Shown: positions 46,727 through 63,833 of the stretch, piece by piece
Layout of the letters: each line of letters opens with the position of its first letter
How positions within the stretch are numbered: the stretch's first letter is position 1
Position numbers and translations under genes: made by a program
Notes under the pieces: generated by a model
Databases searched by the model: none
Seen by the model: only the letters and a program-made list of their open reading frames with translations
Told to the model about the DNA's origin: nothing
Assembly: GCF_000471905.2 (NCBI RefSeq)
Contig: NW_006497610.1
Span: forward strand, 2,214,131 to 2,278,130
DNA length: 64,000 bases
DNA from: Amborella trichopoda
Taxonomy: Eukaryota > Streptophyta > Magnoliopsida > Amborellales > Amborellaceae
Reading direction: 5' to 3'

Positions 46727-47080
46727 TATATAGCCTAGGCTCTAAACAATCAAATTAGAACCTACCTTCAAATAGCATCGAGAAATGTGGTTTCAATACT
46801 GAAAATCTTTGTGATAGCCTAAAAATATATTTCCATTTGTATTTATAAACTTTAAAGCTTAAAAAATAGTGTAGATCAACAGATCTATGAAAACTTGAAA
46901 ATCTTGAAAATTGATAGACCAAAAATGTGTTACAAAATAAACTATTTCCAAACCTTGAAATCCATATTTTTTCATGTCCATGCATCTTGATGTCGTGATG
47001 ATCAATTTGAACATCAAAATAACAGCTTGTAGTAAACTTTTTGAGGTAGGCTCTAATGCTCTATATAAACTTTTCCAGTG
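46727..47080 (-). mobile_element. MITE family M1 (copy 5)
   Basis: The left end has TATAGCCTAGGCTCTAAAC and the right end CTCTATATAAACTTTTCC. Internal blocks are as in the other copies ('cgagaaatgtggtttcaatac', 'catgcatcttgatgtcg'). The target duplication is not preserved. Confidence 0.75.
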
Positions 47081-47980
47081 AAAAAATGGGTAGAAAAAAA
47101 AAAGGATAATCTCGTTGTTTGAGAGAGAGAGTCCCGAGTCAGCAATGAGGAGAAAGTAAAGGGAGAGAGTAGTACGAATGAGGGAAAAATGTTTTTAACA
47201 TTTTGGTAATGGGTTGGTACTGCGTCCACAAGTTGTGGTGAACCCTTTAATGATTCAAACTGGCCCATGCACATCCAAAGGTCAATAATAAACTTTGTTT
47301 TTATTTTTATTTTAAAAATGATATGTATCTAAAATTTTAGTTTTAGGTTCATTTTTATAAGTAAGATTGAATAGAATTAATAAAAAAATGTTTGGAATAA
47401 AAAATATTGTCCAAAATAAATTTATAGGCAGTTTAATAATTTTTATTTAAAATATTTTTTAATTATTTTTATTTATTTATATTTATAAAAAATACACTAA
47501 CAAACCAAAATTTGGATAAGTATTTTATTTTTAAAAATAAAATACAAGATTAATTTTCAACCGTTAGATATAGCCATATAATCTCAATCATTGAAAGGTG
47601 CTTGTGAACCCTTCCACCCACCCACATGATGTGGATGGAATACTTTTCCTTTGGTAATAACAATACATTAGAGTGAGAGAGAGGCCAACTAGAAAATGAG
47701 AGTGTCACCTTCTACGGTTAGTTTTTCAACTTCCTTTTAAACAATATTTGCATCTTGTGATTATCTAGCTTTGGTCCCTACTCCATGTTTTAAAGAATTA
47801 ATAAAATAAAAAAATTTATATAAAGTTGCAATTTTAGACTATTGAAGCAAGGTACACCTAATTGAAATGTAAGTCCATAAAAGGAAAAAAAAATTTTAAG
47901 TAAAAAAAATAGTGTCACAAGTTTTCTATTGATTATTTTTAAAATTTTCAAATGTTTATTGATCTACTCTACGTGTGTCA
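47081..47980. other. Intergenic stretch, nothing recognised
   Basis: AT-rich DNA with a GA-rich patch near 47118-47175. No gene or repeat that I can support, apart from a weak M2-like end at about 47812-47860 (tatataaagttgcaa). Confidence 0.5.
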
Positions 47981-47984
47981 TTTT

Positions 47985-48360
47985 TAAAAATGAAAAGCTT
48001 ATATAAGGTTCCAACCTTAAAATGTAGAATCACATATGCATCTAAAAAATCTATCGAAAATATTGTTTTAATGTTGAATAAACCCTCTAATCGATCATCT
48101 CGACATTGAGATGTATGAATATGAAAAAAAAAATAAAAATTGAGTCCCAAAAATAGTGCATCTTGCAACACATTATCTAGACCGTCCATTTTCAAGATTT
48201 TTATATATTTATAAATCTAGATTTTTATATATTTATAAATCTACTTGATTTTAACTATTTTTTAAATTTAAATTTTTTTAATTAGGTATGAAAATAAATT
48301 TTAAGATCATATCAAGAATTTTTTATAACAAAATTACAATAAAATTTTAAGATGCCAATC
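47985..48360 (+). mobile_element. MITE family M2 (copy)
   Basis: Starts AAAAGCTTATATAAGGTTCC and matches the reverse complement of 32506-32883 through 'gtagaatcacatatgcatc', 'cgatcatctcgacattgag' and 'agaccgtccattttcaag'. It then degrades, with a short tandem duplication of 'gatttttatatatttataaatct' near 48197-48242. The right end is not resolved. Confidence 0.65.
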
Positions 48361-48819
48361 ACATCTTTTTTTAAAATTTAAATTTTATAATTAAAAAATA
48401 AAATAAAATTTAAAGTGTCAACGAGATTTCTGACATCGTAATAATATCTTTATGATATAAGGTTAAAAAAATGCATTTGTAGATATTTACAAGGCTACAT
48501 CCCAAACTCAATTCTTACCCGGAATAAGGGCCGTCTCCCTAATAACTCACCCATTCAAAAAAATAAAATAAAAGTACATGGGGCATTTCTGTCAAATTCC
48601 GACAAACCACCGTCCATGGGCTCGATGTCCAACTAAAGGGGACGAGTTGGGACCCGAAGTCTTCGAACTTTCAATGCTCTAGGGGTAATTTCGTCATTCA
48701 GCACATCACCGATAATACTAGTTAAAGTAAGGGTTAAATTCGTCCACCCAAAAGTTGGATTCTAGAAAGAGTAAACAAGCTGGATTTAGTTTGATGGATC
48801 TACGTACATTCCACACGAA

Positions 48820-49344
48820 CAAGAACGAGAGGAGAGAGAAAGTAGAGAGAGAGAGAACAGGGGTGGTAGGAAAGGAAGAAAACGAAAAGGGGAAACGGTG
48901 AAGAATGCTTTGACCTTCATTGGCCATGGCCGATAACCAGTCTTCAAAAAACCCTAACCCTAAAATTTGACCCCAATATCCTTCCTCCTATCCCCTTCTG
49001 CAAACTCCCCCCTATTAAAACATCTCACCTACCCTCTCTCTACACCCATTTCTCCTCCTCAATATTTAGGACTTTTCTCCATTCAGAGCTATATCTATTA
49101 GCTAAGGTTTTTTCTCCTGGTTTTATCTCTCTTCTGAACCAACCCATTTCCTGCTATTGAAGACTTTGAGCTCGAAAAGTCCCCGATCCATGTGAATTGC
49201 CTTTTTTTCAGCCGGTAACCCTAGCCATCCTGCAAGTTAGGGTTTCATATTATCACATTTCCCCAATTAACTAAGGCTTCAAAACCTTGTTTCTCGGAAC
49301 CAGTTTTAGAAACTAAGGTTTTGATCCCTTAAATCCTTCAATCC
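48820..49344 (+). promoter_or_regulatory. CDPK promoter and 5' leader region
   Basis: A GA-rich tract (about 48827-48862) of the kind bound by plant BPC/GAGA factors. A telo-box-like pair, AAACCCTAACCCTAAA, lies at 48949-48964, and a TATTAAAA at 49013 could serve as a TATA element. The pyrimidine-rich leader (about 49020-49080) fits a start site near there and a 5' UTR of some 300 bp. None of this is proven; it is inferred from motif and position. Confidence 0.45.
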
Positions 49345-54642
<5,298 letters not shown>

Positions 54643-55075
54643 ATTTAGAGATTGAGAGGTTGCCAAAGGGATTGCAATTTCGAAATTACCTTGTCCTTGG
54701 GGTTTATAAAAATTCTTTTCTTCTTTCTTTGTCTCTCTGTTTTACACGGGGAAGCTTGATTCTTTTTTGGGGTGGTTCTGGGGGTGGTGTTTTTGAGTGT
54801 TGCCTGCTGCTTTTGTGATGTACTGCTCCATTGCTTGTTTTTTAACTGAGGGGAAGAATGCAAGGGAAGAGGAGATGGAGTCTTGGGTTGTGTATATATG
54901 CCTATTTTGTCATGTGTTAAAAGAAAAATGTTATTCACTGATCAGCAGATTTACAGAATTATCTCTCTCTCTCTCTCTGATGCAGGCTACGTCTTTCTCT
55001 ACCACTCATGTACTCACATACACGTAGTCCAGCTAGCAGCCCTGGCCATGCACAGGATTTTTTTATAGTTGTGTT
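54643..55075 (+). other. CDPK 3' UTR region
   Basis: T-rich sequence after the stop, as expected of a plant 3' UTR. I found no convincing AATAAA; the end of the transcript is not located. A (TC)n run lies at about 54962-54979. Confidence 0.4.
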
Positions 55076-55079
55076 TGAA

Positions 55080-55555
55080 CTAAAAAGTTAGAAAGCTTTT
55101 TAGTTGTTTAGAAAAGTTTAATTGGTGTGGATTGTATAAGGATTCAAGTGTAAACTTCAAAAATTAAGGGAGGCGCACCTATAATATAATGTTTGCTAGA
55201 AGATGTTTTGGTGTCGGAAACTCCTATGATGGTTTATAAATCTATTTTTATATTTATTATAAAATTAAAATTTCTAAAAATAGTGTAGATGGGGTACATT
55301 TATGAATCATCATTATCATTTTAGCTTTTTTTTAATTAGGTTAAAATGAAAATGGACCATCTACATGATAATGCTTTATTTTAGAACTTGAAGTCTTTTA
55401 TTTTTCTTGTATTGATACATCTTAAGGTTGGTTTTAACACTAGAACAACTTCTTAGTGTAGATTTTTGGAACTGCACTTTACTTCCAAAGTCTATAAGGT
55501 TTTTTCTAAGTTTATTAAATGTTGCAATTTTGTTTTTTATATAAGATAATATGTA
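55080..55555 (+). repeat. Degenerate M2-type MITE
   Basis: Contains 'gattgtataaggattcaagtg', 'agaagatgttttggtgtcgg', 'agtgtagatgg' and 'gatacatcttaaggttgg' blocks. The fuller family order is mixed, so it may be two partial copies. Confidence 0.4.
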
Positions 55556-55559
55556 GAGA

Positions 55560-55953
55560 CGAACAAAGTTTATATGGGGCCAAGGCTTCAACCAATCAAA
55601 CTAGAGCCTGCCTCAAATTTTACTAGAAGAGGTTTTGATATTAAAATATCTTGAAATTGATCATCTTGACATCAAGATGTATGGACATGAGACAAAATGG
55701 ATTTCAAGTTTTGAAAAAAGATGTATGGATTTCAAGTTTTCAAAAAAGTACAACTTGTAATGTATTTTTGGATGGTCAATTTTCAAAATTTTGAAATTTT
55801 TATATTATTTTTGAACTTTTAAATTTTATGATAATATATGAAAATATATTTTAAGGCAAGATTTCCCGTATGGAAACAACACTTCTCGTGATTATTTGAA
55901 GGTGCGCTTTTACTTTTATTGGTTAGAGCTTCGGCTCTGTACAAATCGCACCC
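55560..55953 (+). mobile_element. MITE family M1 (copy 6)
   Basis: Left end ACAAAGTTTATATGGGGCC with 'aaccaatcaaactagagcc'; right end 'attggttagagcttcggctc' then TGTACAAATCGCACCC. It contains a short internal duplication ('tggatttcaagtttt' near 55698 and 55727). No target duplication is visible. Confidence 0.7.
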
Positions 55954-56245
55954 TTCATATATTAAATTAGACAATGGGGAGGGCATGTATATGCGACGGA
56001 GATCGAGTAATATTTTTGAAGTGTTTGTTGTCCTAGAAATGAAATTGCAGTTTTTGAATGTTTAGAGAATGAGGAAAATTGCAGTTTTTTAATGTTTAGA
56101 GAATGAGGATTATTATACGAGTCGTCGATTAATATACAAATTTTAATTTTACTTTTCACATTAATATACAAAAAAGAACTTTTAATTTTACTTTTCACAT
56201 TAATATACAAAAGAATAACATTTGTAATTAAGCTACATTTTTTTT

Positions 56246-56498
56246 GAGAAATTATCGCAAATATACCTTAATTTTCATCTATTTAGAAAAAAAACTCAAA
56301 CTTTCATAAATCTCGTCTATACCATTTTTCTTCAATTTTGGGCTTTTTGTGACCAAAATAACCTTCACGGTAGTTGTATTACCATAAATAACAATTACGG
56401 TACTTTAAGTACCATAATGAATACCGAATGTTATACAGTACTTAAAATACATTGAGAAAACCTTTTGGTATTACGGTACTCGAATTACTGTAATACTA
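56246..56498 (+). repeat. MULE left terminal inverted repeat
   Basis: Matches the reverse complement of 63582-63833 along its length, with scattered differences. Contains a near-palindrome at 56394-56418 (arms ATTACGGTA and TACCATAAT around a TTTAAA-like centre). Confidence 0.9.
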
Positions 56499-57441
56499 AT
56501 TAGGCACTATAAATCCTACTCGAAACCCTTTTTCATTTATGGTTTCTTTTTCTCCTTTACGGTTCTGTTTATACCATTTTGTTAAGAACATTCTACCGAA
56601 ATTTTTTTTTTTAGTACTTTGTAGTATTTCAACCAAATTAGGGTAAGTACGGTGTAAATTGGGGTTTTTTGTTTTTTTCTCTGAGTTGGGCAAGTTTTTC
56701 ATTGTTTTTTAACATGTTTTGGAATGAGATTTTGGTGTTGACATTGTTGAAAGGAGCGCTCTATATGGGTTGATATGGCTTTGATTCAGTTCAATTTGAT
56801 TCCTATTATTGTGATGGTGGTTATCAACTTGGTCATAGGTTGGATGTTTTGAATCTTATTGATGATCGTTATGCAACGGGGATTATGGGTTTGGGAACTT
56901 GATTTTAATTTGGGTGACGATGATCATTTTCATTCTATTGCTACAAGAAGTAAAAGCCTATAATACCTCGAGATCATTATCAATTTTCTGGTATACATGT
57001 ATTGGTAGTTTTCTTTGATTGCATAGACCAAGGCTTTGTTTGTGGTTTGATATTGCAATCCCTAAAAATTTGTTCATGTAAATAGGGTTTATGCGTTATT
57101 TTTTATTGTTACATTGGATAAAATGTAATATCTTCTCTCTCCATTTTTTTTTCTTGTACTATGAGTCTTTATTTTTCTCTTCTCTACATGAAGCATTTGT
57201 CACAGTTGTTTTTGTATTTCTCCTTCATTTTCTAGGATACGTGCATCTTAAGTATTCTAATGATCTGCTCATTCTTTTCTAGTGATCTGTGCATGTTTTT
57301 CTACTTCTTATCCGTGATCATATCTTTCTCTATAAGCATTTTTCTGATTCTTATCCATGGTCCCTTCACATGCTATGTTTTATTTCATTTTCTTTTCACA
57401 CTAACTTAACCATATACTTCCAAGTTGTGTTTTCATTGAAA

Positions 57442-59275
57442 ATGGATGATGATAAATTTTTAAACAGGGATCGTGGACGAACGCGCACCCTGCCCTGGAG
57501 GTCTTGAGATTCCTACATTGCTTAATAGACAGAGACAACATATACCACAAAAGATCTGGGAAGGAGAAGTATGCACACATTTTTTAAATTATATTATTTG
57601 TCTATCATGTTAGTTAATCAATTTATTTATTTTAATATTTGAAACCACAAATTTCATTTCAAGATTAAAAAAACCTCTCAGAATTGATGAGAAAGCCAAT
57701 GCAGTTTATTAATGGCCTTTAACAAATAATGATCAAATCTATGTGGTCAGGAGATCAAGATTATATCATACGACTCATCATGACTGTGGCACATTATCTA
57801 TTATGATTGAGAGGTGGCGTGTAGAGACAAACACCGGGCACTTCAATGTAGACATCGGAGAAATGATACCTACTCTTGAAGATGCATGGAAAATTCTTCG
57901 GTTAAGGGTGACTGGTGTGGCTGTAACTCTTAAAAAAGTGGAGAAGTACAACGATTTTATAGGTCTCATGCTAGACAAGTGCCACCAGGTTCTAACCATT
58001 CTATTATTCAGCTGACAAGGTTAAGGAACACATTTAAACATCTGCCACAGAACTATAACCGCAACACCCTATTACGACACACGCGTGCCTACCCCCTATA
58101 CCTAGTCGGTTGCACAATTTTTGTGGATTCCACAGATGGCATGGTTTCTACCATATATTTATAGTTTTTTCAAGTTATGGATGTAGCTTGTCAGTATGCA
58201 TGGGGTGCAGCAGCCCTAGCTTTTTTGTTTCGAGCATTATTAAACCTAAGTAGATAAGCCAATCTATTATTGGTAATCCTAGTATGTTAATGTTTTGATA
58301 GTTTTTTGTAAAGTTTTGATAGATATTTCGTTGTAATACTTTTTTATATACATAGATTTCAGTATTGGGCATACGAGCATTTCAAATTGTTGTGCCCAAT
58401 TCCCAAAAAAAAAAAGGCATGATAACTTCTCTCTCGTGGGGCGACATGAGACCGATAACGCACAGATGAATGATATTAGTATAAAATACTTTTAATTGAC
58501 TTTGTTATTTACTATAAAATGTTATTTACTATAAATTTTTCCTTTTTCTATTATAGGTCATATGGACCCCATATGATGATTATCCCGATGCATGACAAGA
58601 AACCGAGGAGGACAAAGATTATGACCTTATATGTGTCAAGCAGTTGAAGATATATTCAATGGGAAGCCGACACAAGAATTCATCGAGTGGTATAGGCTAA
58701 GGACTAGGCCTTTAATTCCTAATCTATTTAAGAAACGTCCCTCCAGATACACACCTCGAGGTTATAATGATGAAGATATAATGATTAGAATATTTTATAA
58801 TCGTTTCCATTTTATTCACAACTCTTTAATTTTAGAAATCTCAATAATCTATTTTCATATGACTTGATGCATCCTAGGGACATCAACCATGCAGCCAACT
58901 TGTAAGTCAAGGTTACAATTCAAGGAATTGAGACCTAATTGGGCAAGTATTAGAACCGCTTAAAATTTACGACCCAGAAGATGTAGGGGATGAGGATGCG
59001 TATGAGGAATTGGAGTTGAATGATGAGATAGAAGATAGTACCACCAGTATGGCTCCCTTATCGACTAGATGAGAGGCTAAATACTACACAACTCATCCCC
59101 ACACCGCTTCAACCAGAGGAGCCTAGGTGGCAGTTACATCCTCACGTGGCAAGATAGGAGTAGAGCAACTCACAGCAAGTGAGCAGCTCAACTACACAAT
59201 TGCAGTTGCCACAATAGGGTGACAAGTTGCCACTACGATGAAAGCATTCATGATGATATTTTATGTTTTTCTATT
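57442..59275 (+). pseudogene. Plant mobile domain (PMD, MAIN-like) gene within the MULE, decayed
   Basis: Recognised by ordered text of the PMD family (aminotransferase-like, MAIN/MAIL1 relatives). It starts MDDDKFLNRDRGRT (57442), then in another frame EIPTLLNRQRQHIPQKIWEGE (about 57507-57569) up to a GTATGC donor. After an intron come IMIERWRVETNTGHF and GEMIPTLEDAWKILRLRV (about 57804-57910). Next is LTRLRNTFKHLPQNYNR.TLLRHTRAYPLYLVGCTIFVDS (about 58012-58130), then ACQYAWGAAALAFLFRALL (about 58185-58240). A late exon has EFIEWYRLRTRPLIP (about 58677-58721). A frame change lies near 57975, where the second and third blocks switch frame, and a TAG (about 58162) precedes the last core block. 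PMD proteins occur both as transposon genes and as host silencing factors. Confidence 0.75.
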
Positions 59276-59357
59276 GTAAAGAGGCCAATAGTGCTTATAC
59301 TGTGTAAAGAGGCCAGTAGTGCTTATACTGTGTAAAGAGGGCAGAAGTACCTATACT
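59275..59357 (+). repeat. 28-bp tandem repeat at the 3' end of the PMD gene
   Basis: Three units of TGTAAAGAGGCCAGTAGTGC followed by ttatactg (at 59275, 59303 and 59331; the first and third vary). The same core occurs inverted in the 60.4-60.6 kb repeats at the end of the transposase gene. Confidence 0.9.
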
Positions 59358-59710
59358 ATTTTTTTGTTAAAAGTGTGATATTTATGAAAAGTTGAGATAC
59401 CAATATTTTGTGATATTTGTATATTTGTGTTCTGTTGATTCAATGAGTTTTATAGCATTGCTCTGCATCTTATATGCTTATTGGAATCAAGTGCAATGAG
59501 ACCATTTACCTTTGATATATGGTGGTCACAATTCCTTACAACCATTCGATGTGAAATTTGATAGCTTGGTGGGTCAAGATTAATATATGTGTTGTCAATA
59601 TGTGTTGTTCAATATGTGTGGTCAATTTTCAATGTATGTGTTATTCACTCTTAATGTATGTGTTGTTCAATCGTAAAAGTGTTATTCCATTTTTAAAAAA
59701 GTCACAAAGT

Positions 59711-60214
59711 CATTACGGTCTTTTTTATACTGTAATGTATAGTTCAAGCATTACAGTACTCTCAAAACCGTAATGCTCGAAAACTACTGCAAACCTTCGG
59801 GAGTTTTCGTGCATTACGATCTTGAGAGTACCATAATGCTTAAACAAGAAATTACGATAAAAACAATACCCTAATACCCATTACGGTTTTTTTTTCTATC
59901 ATAATATATAGTTTAAGCATTACGATACTCTCAAGACTGTAATGATCGAAAACTATTGCAAACCTTAAGGAGTTTTTGTGAATTACGGTATTGAGAGTAC
60001 CATAATGCATGAATTAGATTTTACGGTATAAAAGATATCGTAATATCCATTATGGTATTTTTTCTATTGTAATGTATAGCTCAAGCATTATAGTGCTCTC
60101 AAGACCGTAGTGCAAGAAAACTACTGCAGACCCTCTAGAGTCTTTGTCCATTACGGTCTTACAAGTACCATAGTGCTTAAACTAAACATTACGGTAGAAA
60201 AATGATCATAATAG
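59711..60214. repeat. 168-bp tandem array of palindromic ATTACGGT units
   Basis: Three units start at about 59711, 59879 and 60048, with a degraded fourth start at 60215. Each holds several ATTACGGT/ACCGTAAT-like motifs in both orientations, plus 'gtatagttcaagcatta', 'gtactctcaagaccgtaatg' and 'gaaaactactgcaaacc'. Each unit can fold on itself. The same motif is in the terminal inverted repeats of the element. It lies midway between the two convergent genes. Confidence 0.85.
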
Positions 60215-60399
60215 TATTACAGTTTTTTTATTTATTTATCGTAATTATAATGTCGGACTATACGGTGCAAAAAAGACCATAATGATTTTAACAATAATTT
60301 TTAAAAATAAGGTAAGCCATTAGAGGCATGAATGAAATGAGAGACTTAAACTTGAACAAGCACGCAACTGGATTCCATAAATTGAACTAAAAAGCTATA

Positions 60400-60620
60400 T
60401 CAAAAAGATCAACCGATACTACTGGCCTCTTTATAAATTCAGATAACAAAAAAAACATATAAAAAAAGATCAACTGACACTATTGACCTCTTTACAAATT
60501 CATGTAACAAAAAAAACATTTTAAAAAAGATCAACTGGCACTACTAGCCTATTTACAAATTCAGATAACAAAAAAACATATAAAAAAAGATCAATTGGCA
60601 CTACTGACCTCTTTACATCA
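60400..60620 (-). repeat. 60-61-bp tandem repeat at the 3' end of the transposase gene
   Basis: Four units with starts of 'gatcaac' at 60407, 60468, 60529 and 60589. On the minus strand each contains GTAAAGAGGTCAGTAGTGCC or a close variant. The transposase frame ends at the TAA of the first such unit. Confidence 0.9.
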
Positions 60621-62540
60621 TTTCAAATACTCGACTTGCTAGTCTTCCTGCTATGGCCCACGACCCCGCAGTAGCTATACTTAAGAGGCATAATCTCTTT
60701 GTACTTTGTTTGTCTACATTGTTTCTTTGGCTGACCCGTGGCTCGCCTTGTAGCTGGCGGCAGTACTGTTCTATAAACAATCTCTGGTAACCCGTGTTCA
60801 TCAAGCATAGGGCTGAAGGGAAGGGAATATGTTTTACGGTACATATCCACTGTGAAATAAATGCCATAATATTATATAACATCTTGATGCTATGATCTAT
60901 AGTGGCGATATCATGATTGCACGACAACCCACTAACCTACCACACCCAATAGATACATGTATGACTCGCCAGATTAACAACATATTTCTTATCCGCATTG
61001 ATCTCATGCATACCATCATGTGCCCATATGACTGTATGAACGAATCTAGACTTATCCCTCCTATGATTTATTACATTTTGGGCTTTCAGTATAAGCACGC
61101 CGCTCCATTCAAAGGACTTAGCCATTGTCTTAGCAAATTTTCTCATGAGCTTAACCCTTAGGTATTCAAGGAGTTTAATGAGGGGCTTCTCCCGAGCCTT
61201 TAATATCCACCTGTTAAATTATTCGAAGATGTTCGATGTCATATGATTGTATCTACATCCCCAAAAATATGTGTTTGCCCAAGTTTTCTGATGTTATTTC
61301 ATGATCCAAACATAAGCCTCAACATTTGCACTCTTAATCTGAATTCCTTTCGGAAGTTATCGATTAAGTGACACATACAATACCTCTGATCACTGATTGG
61401 AAATATTTTCTTCAATTTCTACTTACAACCCTTTTTTACCATCTGATACAATAGACAAAGCTGGCAGATCAGGCATCTCCTGAAACTGCTCATTGAGAAA
61501 CTTTAGAAACCAAGTCTAGCTTGGTGTCTCAACCACTGCATATGCTATAAGAAATATATTTTCATTCGCATCTATTCCAATTGCAGCCAATAGTATTCCT
61601 TTTTATCTTCACTTTAAAAAAGTTACATCTAGTCCCACCAATGGCCTGCAACCATACATAAAACCATACAAACATGGATGATTGGCTGTAAACACACGTT
61701 CAAACGTATCATAATCATCTGTCTGAATAATCGTTAAGGTTCCAGGGTTAGTGATTCGGATCTTAGGTACTTGGGATCCTCGTATGCTTTCACATGGAAA
61801 CCGTTATTTATCCCTTGCGCAACCTCTTTGCCCCACCCTGCTTGTTAGTAAGATAGCATGACACCGTTATCACGTTGTACGTCATTAATAATATCTCCAA
61901 GTGTTAGATTGGGCATATCATTCAAACGGTCTTTGATCTTACTTGCCACCCAGTGGCTTTGAGCAAGAGGCTGATGAACCCTGCCTATTGTGTCAACACA
62001 AAAATGCATATTTATAATGTTTTTCACTCGTGAAGAAGTTTGTTGTATTAACCTTTCAACAACACACTTGTAATGAACACTCATCTGCATCGCACCTCAC
62101 CCAAACACGTCTTTCATCACTTTTTATAAACCTCATATTGAAGTTTAATGATATGACATAATCAATAAGGTGATTACGGCATGCTTGTACGTCATCAAAA
62201 TCCTAAGCCTATTGAAGTACAACTTCATAATGGTCAATCCTGATGAGGCTTTCGATCGGATCGATATCGTCGATTTGGCACTCGATTTCTGAATCATACT
62301 CATCTTCACTTTGAACTACTTGCTCTGGTCGGGTATCGTTGTCGAAAAAGTATTAGAAGCATAAGTGAGATTTATCCGAACCCATAACATTTGCACTAAA
62401 AATATTATCAAATAATAAAATAAATTTCATTGCAAACTTCTTACATGACCAATCTTGATGGACCGTTATCGGGCATTGTTGGTAGTCGAGATTAGGTGGT
62501 ATCCGACGCAATAGATTTGTTTGATACGTACATAGCAATG
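60613..62540 (-). pseudogene. MURA-like MULE transposase with SWIM and CCHC-type tail, decayed
   Basis: Read from high to low coordinates. The N-terminal MuDR part includes NDMPNLTLGDIINDVQRDNGVML (62000-61850). The MULE domain has PLVGLDVTFLK (first catalytic Asp), then GILLAAIGIDANENIFLIAYAVVE and TWFLKFLNEQ, then LSIVSDG (second Asp) at about 61655-61440. 'YNHMTSNIFE' follows, then ILKAREKPL (about 61255-61190). The SWIM region is 'YVVNLASHTCI...VSGLSCNHDIATI' (about 60985-60895), with the first CxC reduced to one Cys. The tail (VLPPATRRATGQPKKQ; YCGVVGHSRKTS) is the normal MULE C-terminus with a zinc knuckle. At least six stops or frame changes are visible. The protein would cut and paste the element. 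Confidence 0.88.
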
Positions 62541-63581
62541 GGATAAAACCCTTATATCATATTTACAATGTCGTCACCGTAGTCAATATGTACCATATTC
62601 CTGTTACTTGGTAACCTTGAGTCAATATACCTAATAGATATGGTACTTGGGGTATAACTTTTTAGTTTTGATAAGTGATGTTTATTTGGTCGAAGGATGG
62701 GATCCCCCTAAAAAATGTAACCTTCAGGTCCCCACCATCATATAAAACACGTCTATCATTAGAATACCTCTTGAAAGAACCACCAAAGTGTAAAGCGATT
62801 TTCACTCTGTCGTCACCCATTATAGGTGCATACAAGCCCAATCACTATTGAGATCTCCAATTTAAGATGGAAACAAATATGAATTGAAAATTTTGGGATC
62901 AATAACGGAAGAAAGCAATATATGTATAAAGGTTTCAAAATATTTATATATAACGAGAAGGTTTCATTACAGAGGGATATTAATTAGATTGTAATACATA
63001 TGCCATAATATAAATACATATCTAAAACTTATTTATGAATTACAATGGCTAACCCAACTACATCAAGTACAATAGCAAAAACAACATAATATTTATTAAA
63101 AATTAGTGTCTGCACATCTAAGGAAATATAATAAAAAGCTTGACGAATTTGATGACATACCTATAAAATGGTGTTAGTGTCTATATTTGATGCTCACGGG
63201 TTGAGAAATAGCTTTCAGAGACATCATTCAGAGATTGAAAAATACAATGAGATGATAGAAAATGGATGAGAGCTTAGAGAGGGAAGAGGATAAGCAAGAG
63301 AGAGAGAGAACAGGCTAAGGAAGAGAGATGTGGGGTTAAAGAGAGTGGGATGGGAAAATAGGGCTTTAGGAGGGTTAGAGAGAGTGGGATGGAGACATAG
63401 GGTTTTTTAAGAGGAAAGAAATTGTTTTAGAATGAAAGAAATCATGAAAAAATGCGGGAAAGTTTTGAAACAACCATGGTTACATATAAAATATCAATGT
63501 GGTTACGGTGCTTTAAGTACCGTAATGCTTTTAAACATGTCTACAGTACTTAAAGTACCATAATGCAACCCTGCTCATATG

Positions 63582-63833
63582 TAGTATTACGATAATTTGA
63601 GTACCCTAATACCAAAATGTCTTCTTACGAGATTTTAAGTACCTAACATTGGCCATATATTACGGTATTTAAAGTACCGTAATTGTTTTTTACGGTAATA
63701 CGACTACTGTGAAGGCTATTTTGGTCATAAAGCGCCCAAAATTGAAAAATAAAATGTGTGGATGAGGTTTATGAAAATCGAGTTTTTTTTTTTTAAATAG
63801 ACAAAAATTAAGGTATATTTACGATAATTTTCC
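63582..63833 (-). repeat. MULE right terminal inverted repeat
   Basis: Inverted partner of 56246-56498. Contains a palindrome at 63659-63683 with 9-base arms ATTACGGTA/TACCGTAAT that match exactly. A further related palindrome lies just inside (about 63502-63525). Confidence 0.9.

Larger units (their letters stand above)
56246..63833. mobile_element. Mutator-like element (MULE) with transposase and plant mobile domain gene
   Basis: A 7.6-kb DNA transposon bounded by inverted repeats of about 252 bp (56246-56498 and 63582-63833). The repeats open GAGAAATTATCGCAAATATACC and GGAAAATTATCGTAAATATACC, read inward. A plus-strand plant-mobile-domain gene (about 57442-59275) and a minus-strand MURA-like transposase (about 60610-62540) face each other tail to tail, like mudrB and mudrA in maize MuDR. 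Both genes are decayed. Flanks are T-rich (ATTTTTTTT and TTATTTTTT), so a 9-bp target duplication is possible but not shown. Long inverted repeats together with a MULE transposase establish the superfamily. Confidence 0.88.

Noticed and set aside
56246-63833. That the MULE might be the source of the M1/M2 MITEs
   Set aside because: The outer ends differ (GAGAAATTATCGC against GGGAAAAGTTTATATAG), so the same transposase need not recognise both.
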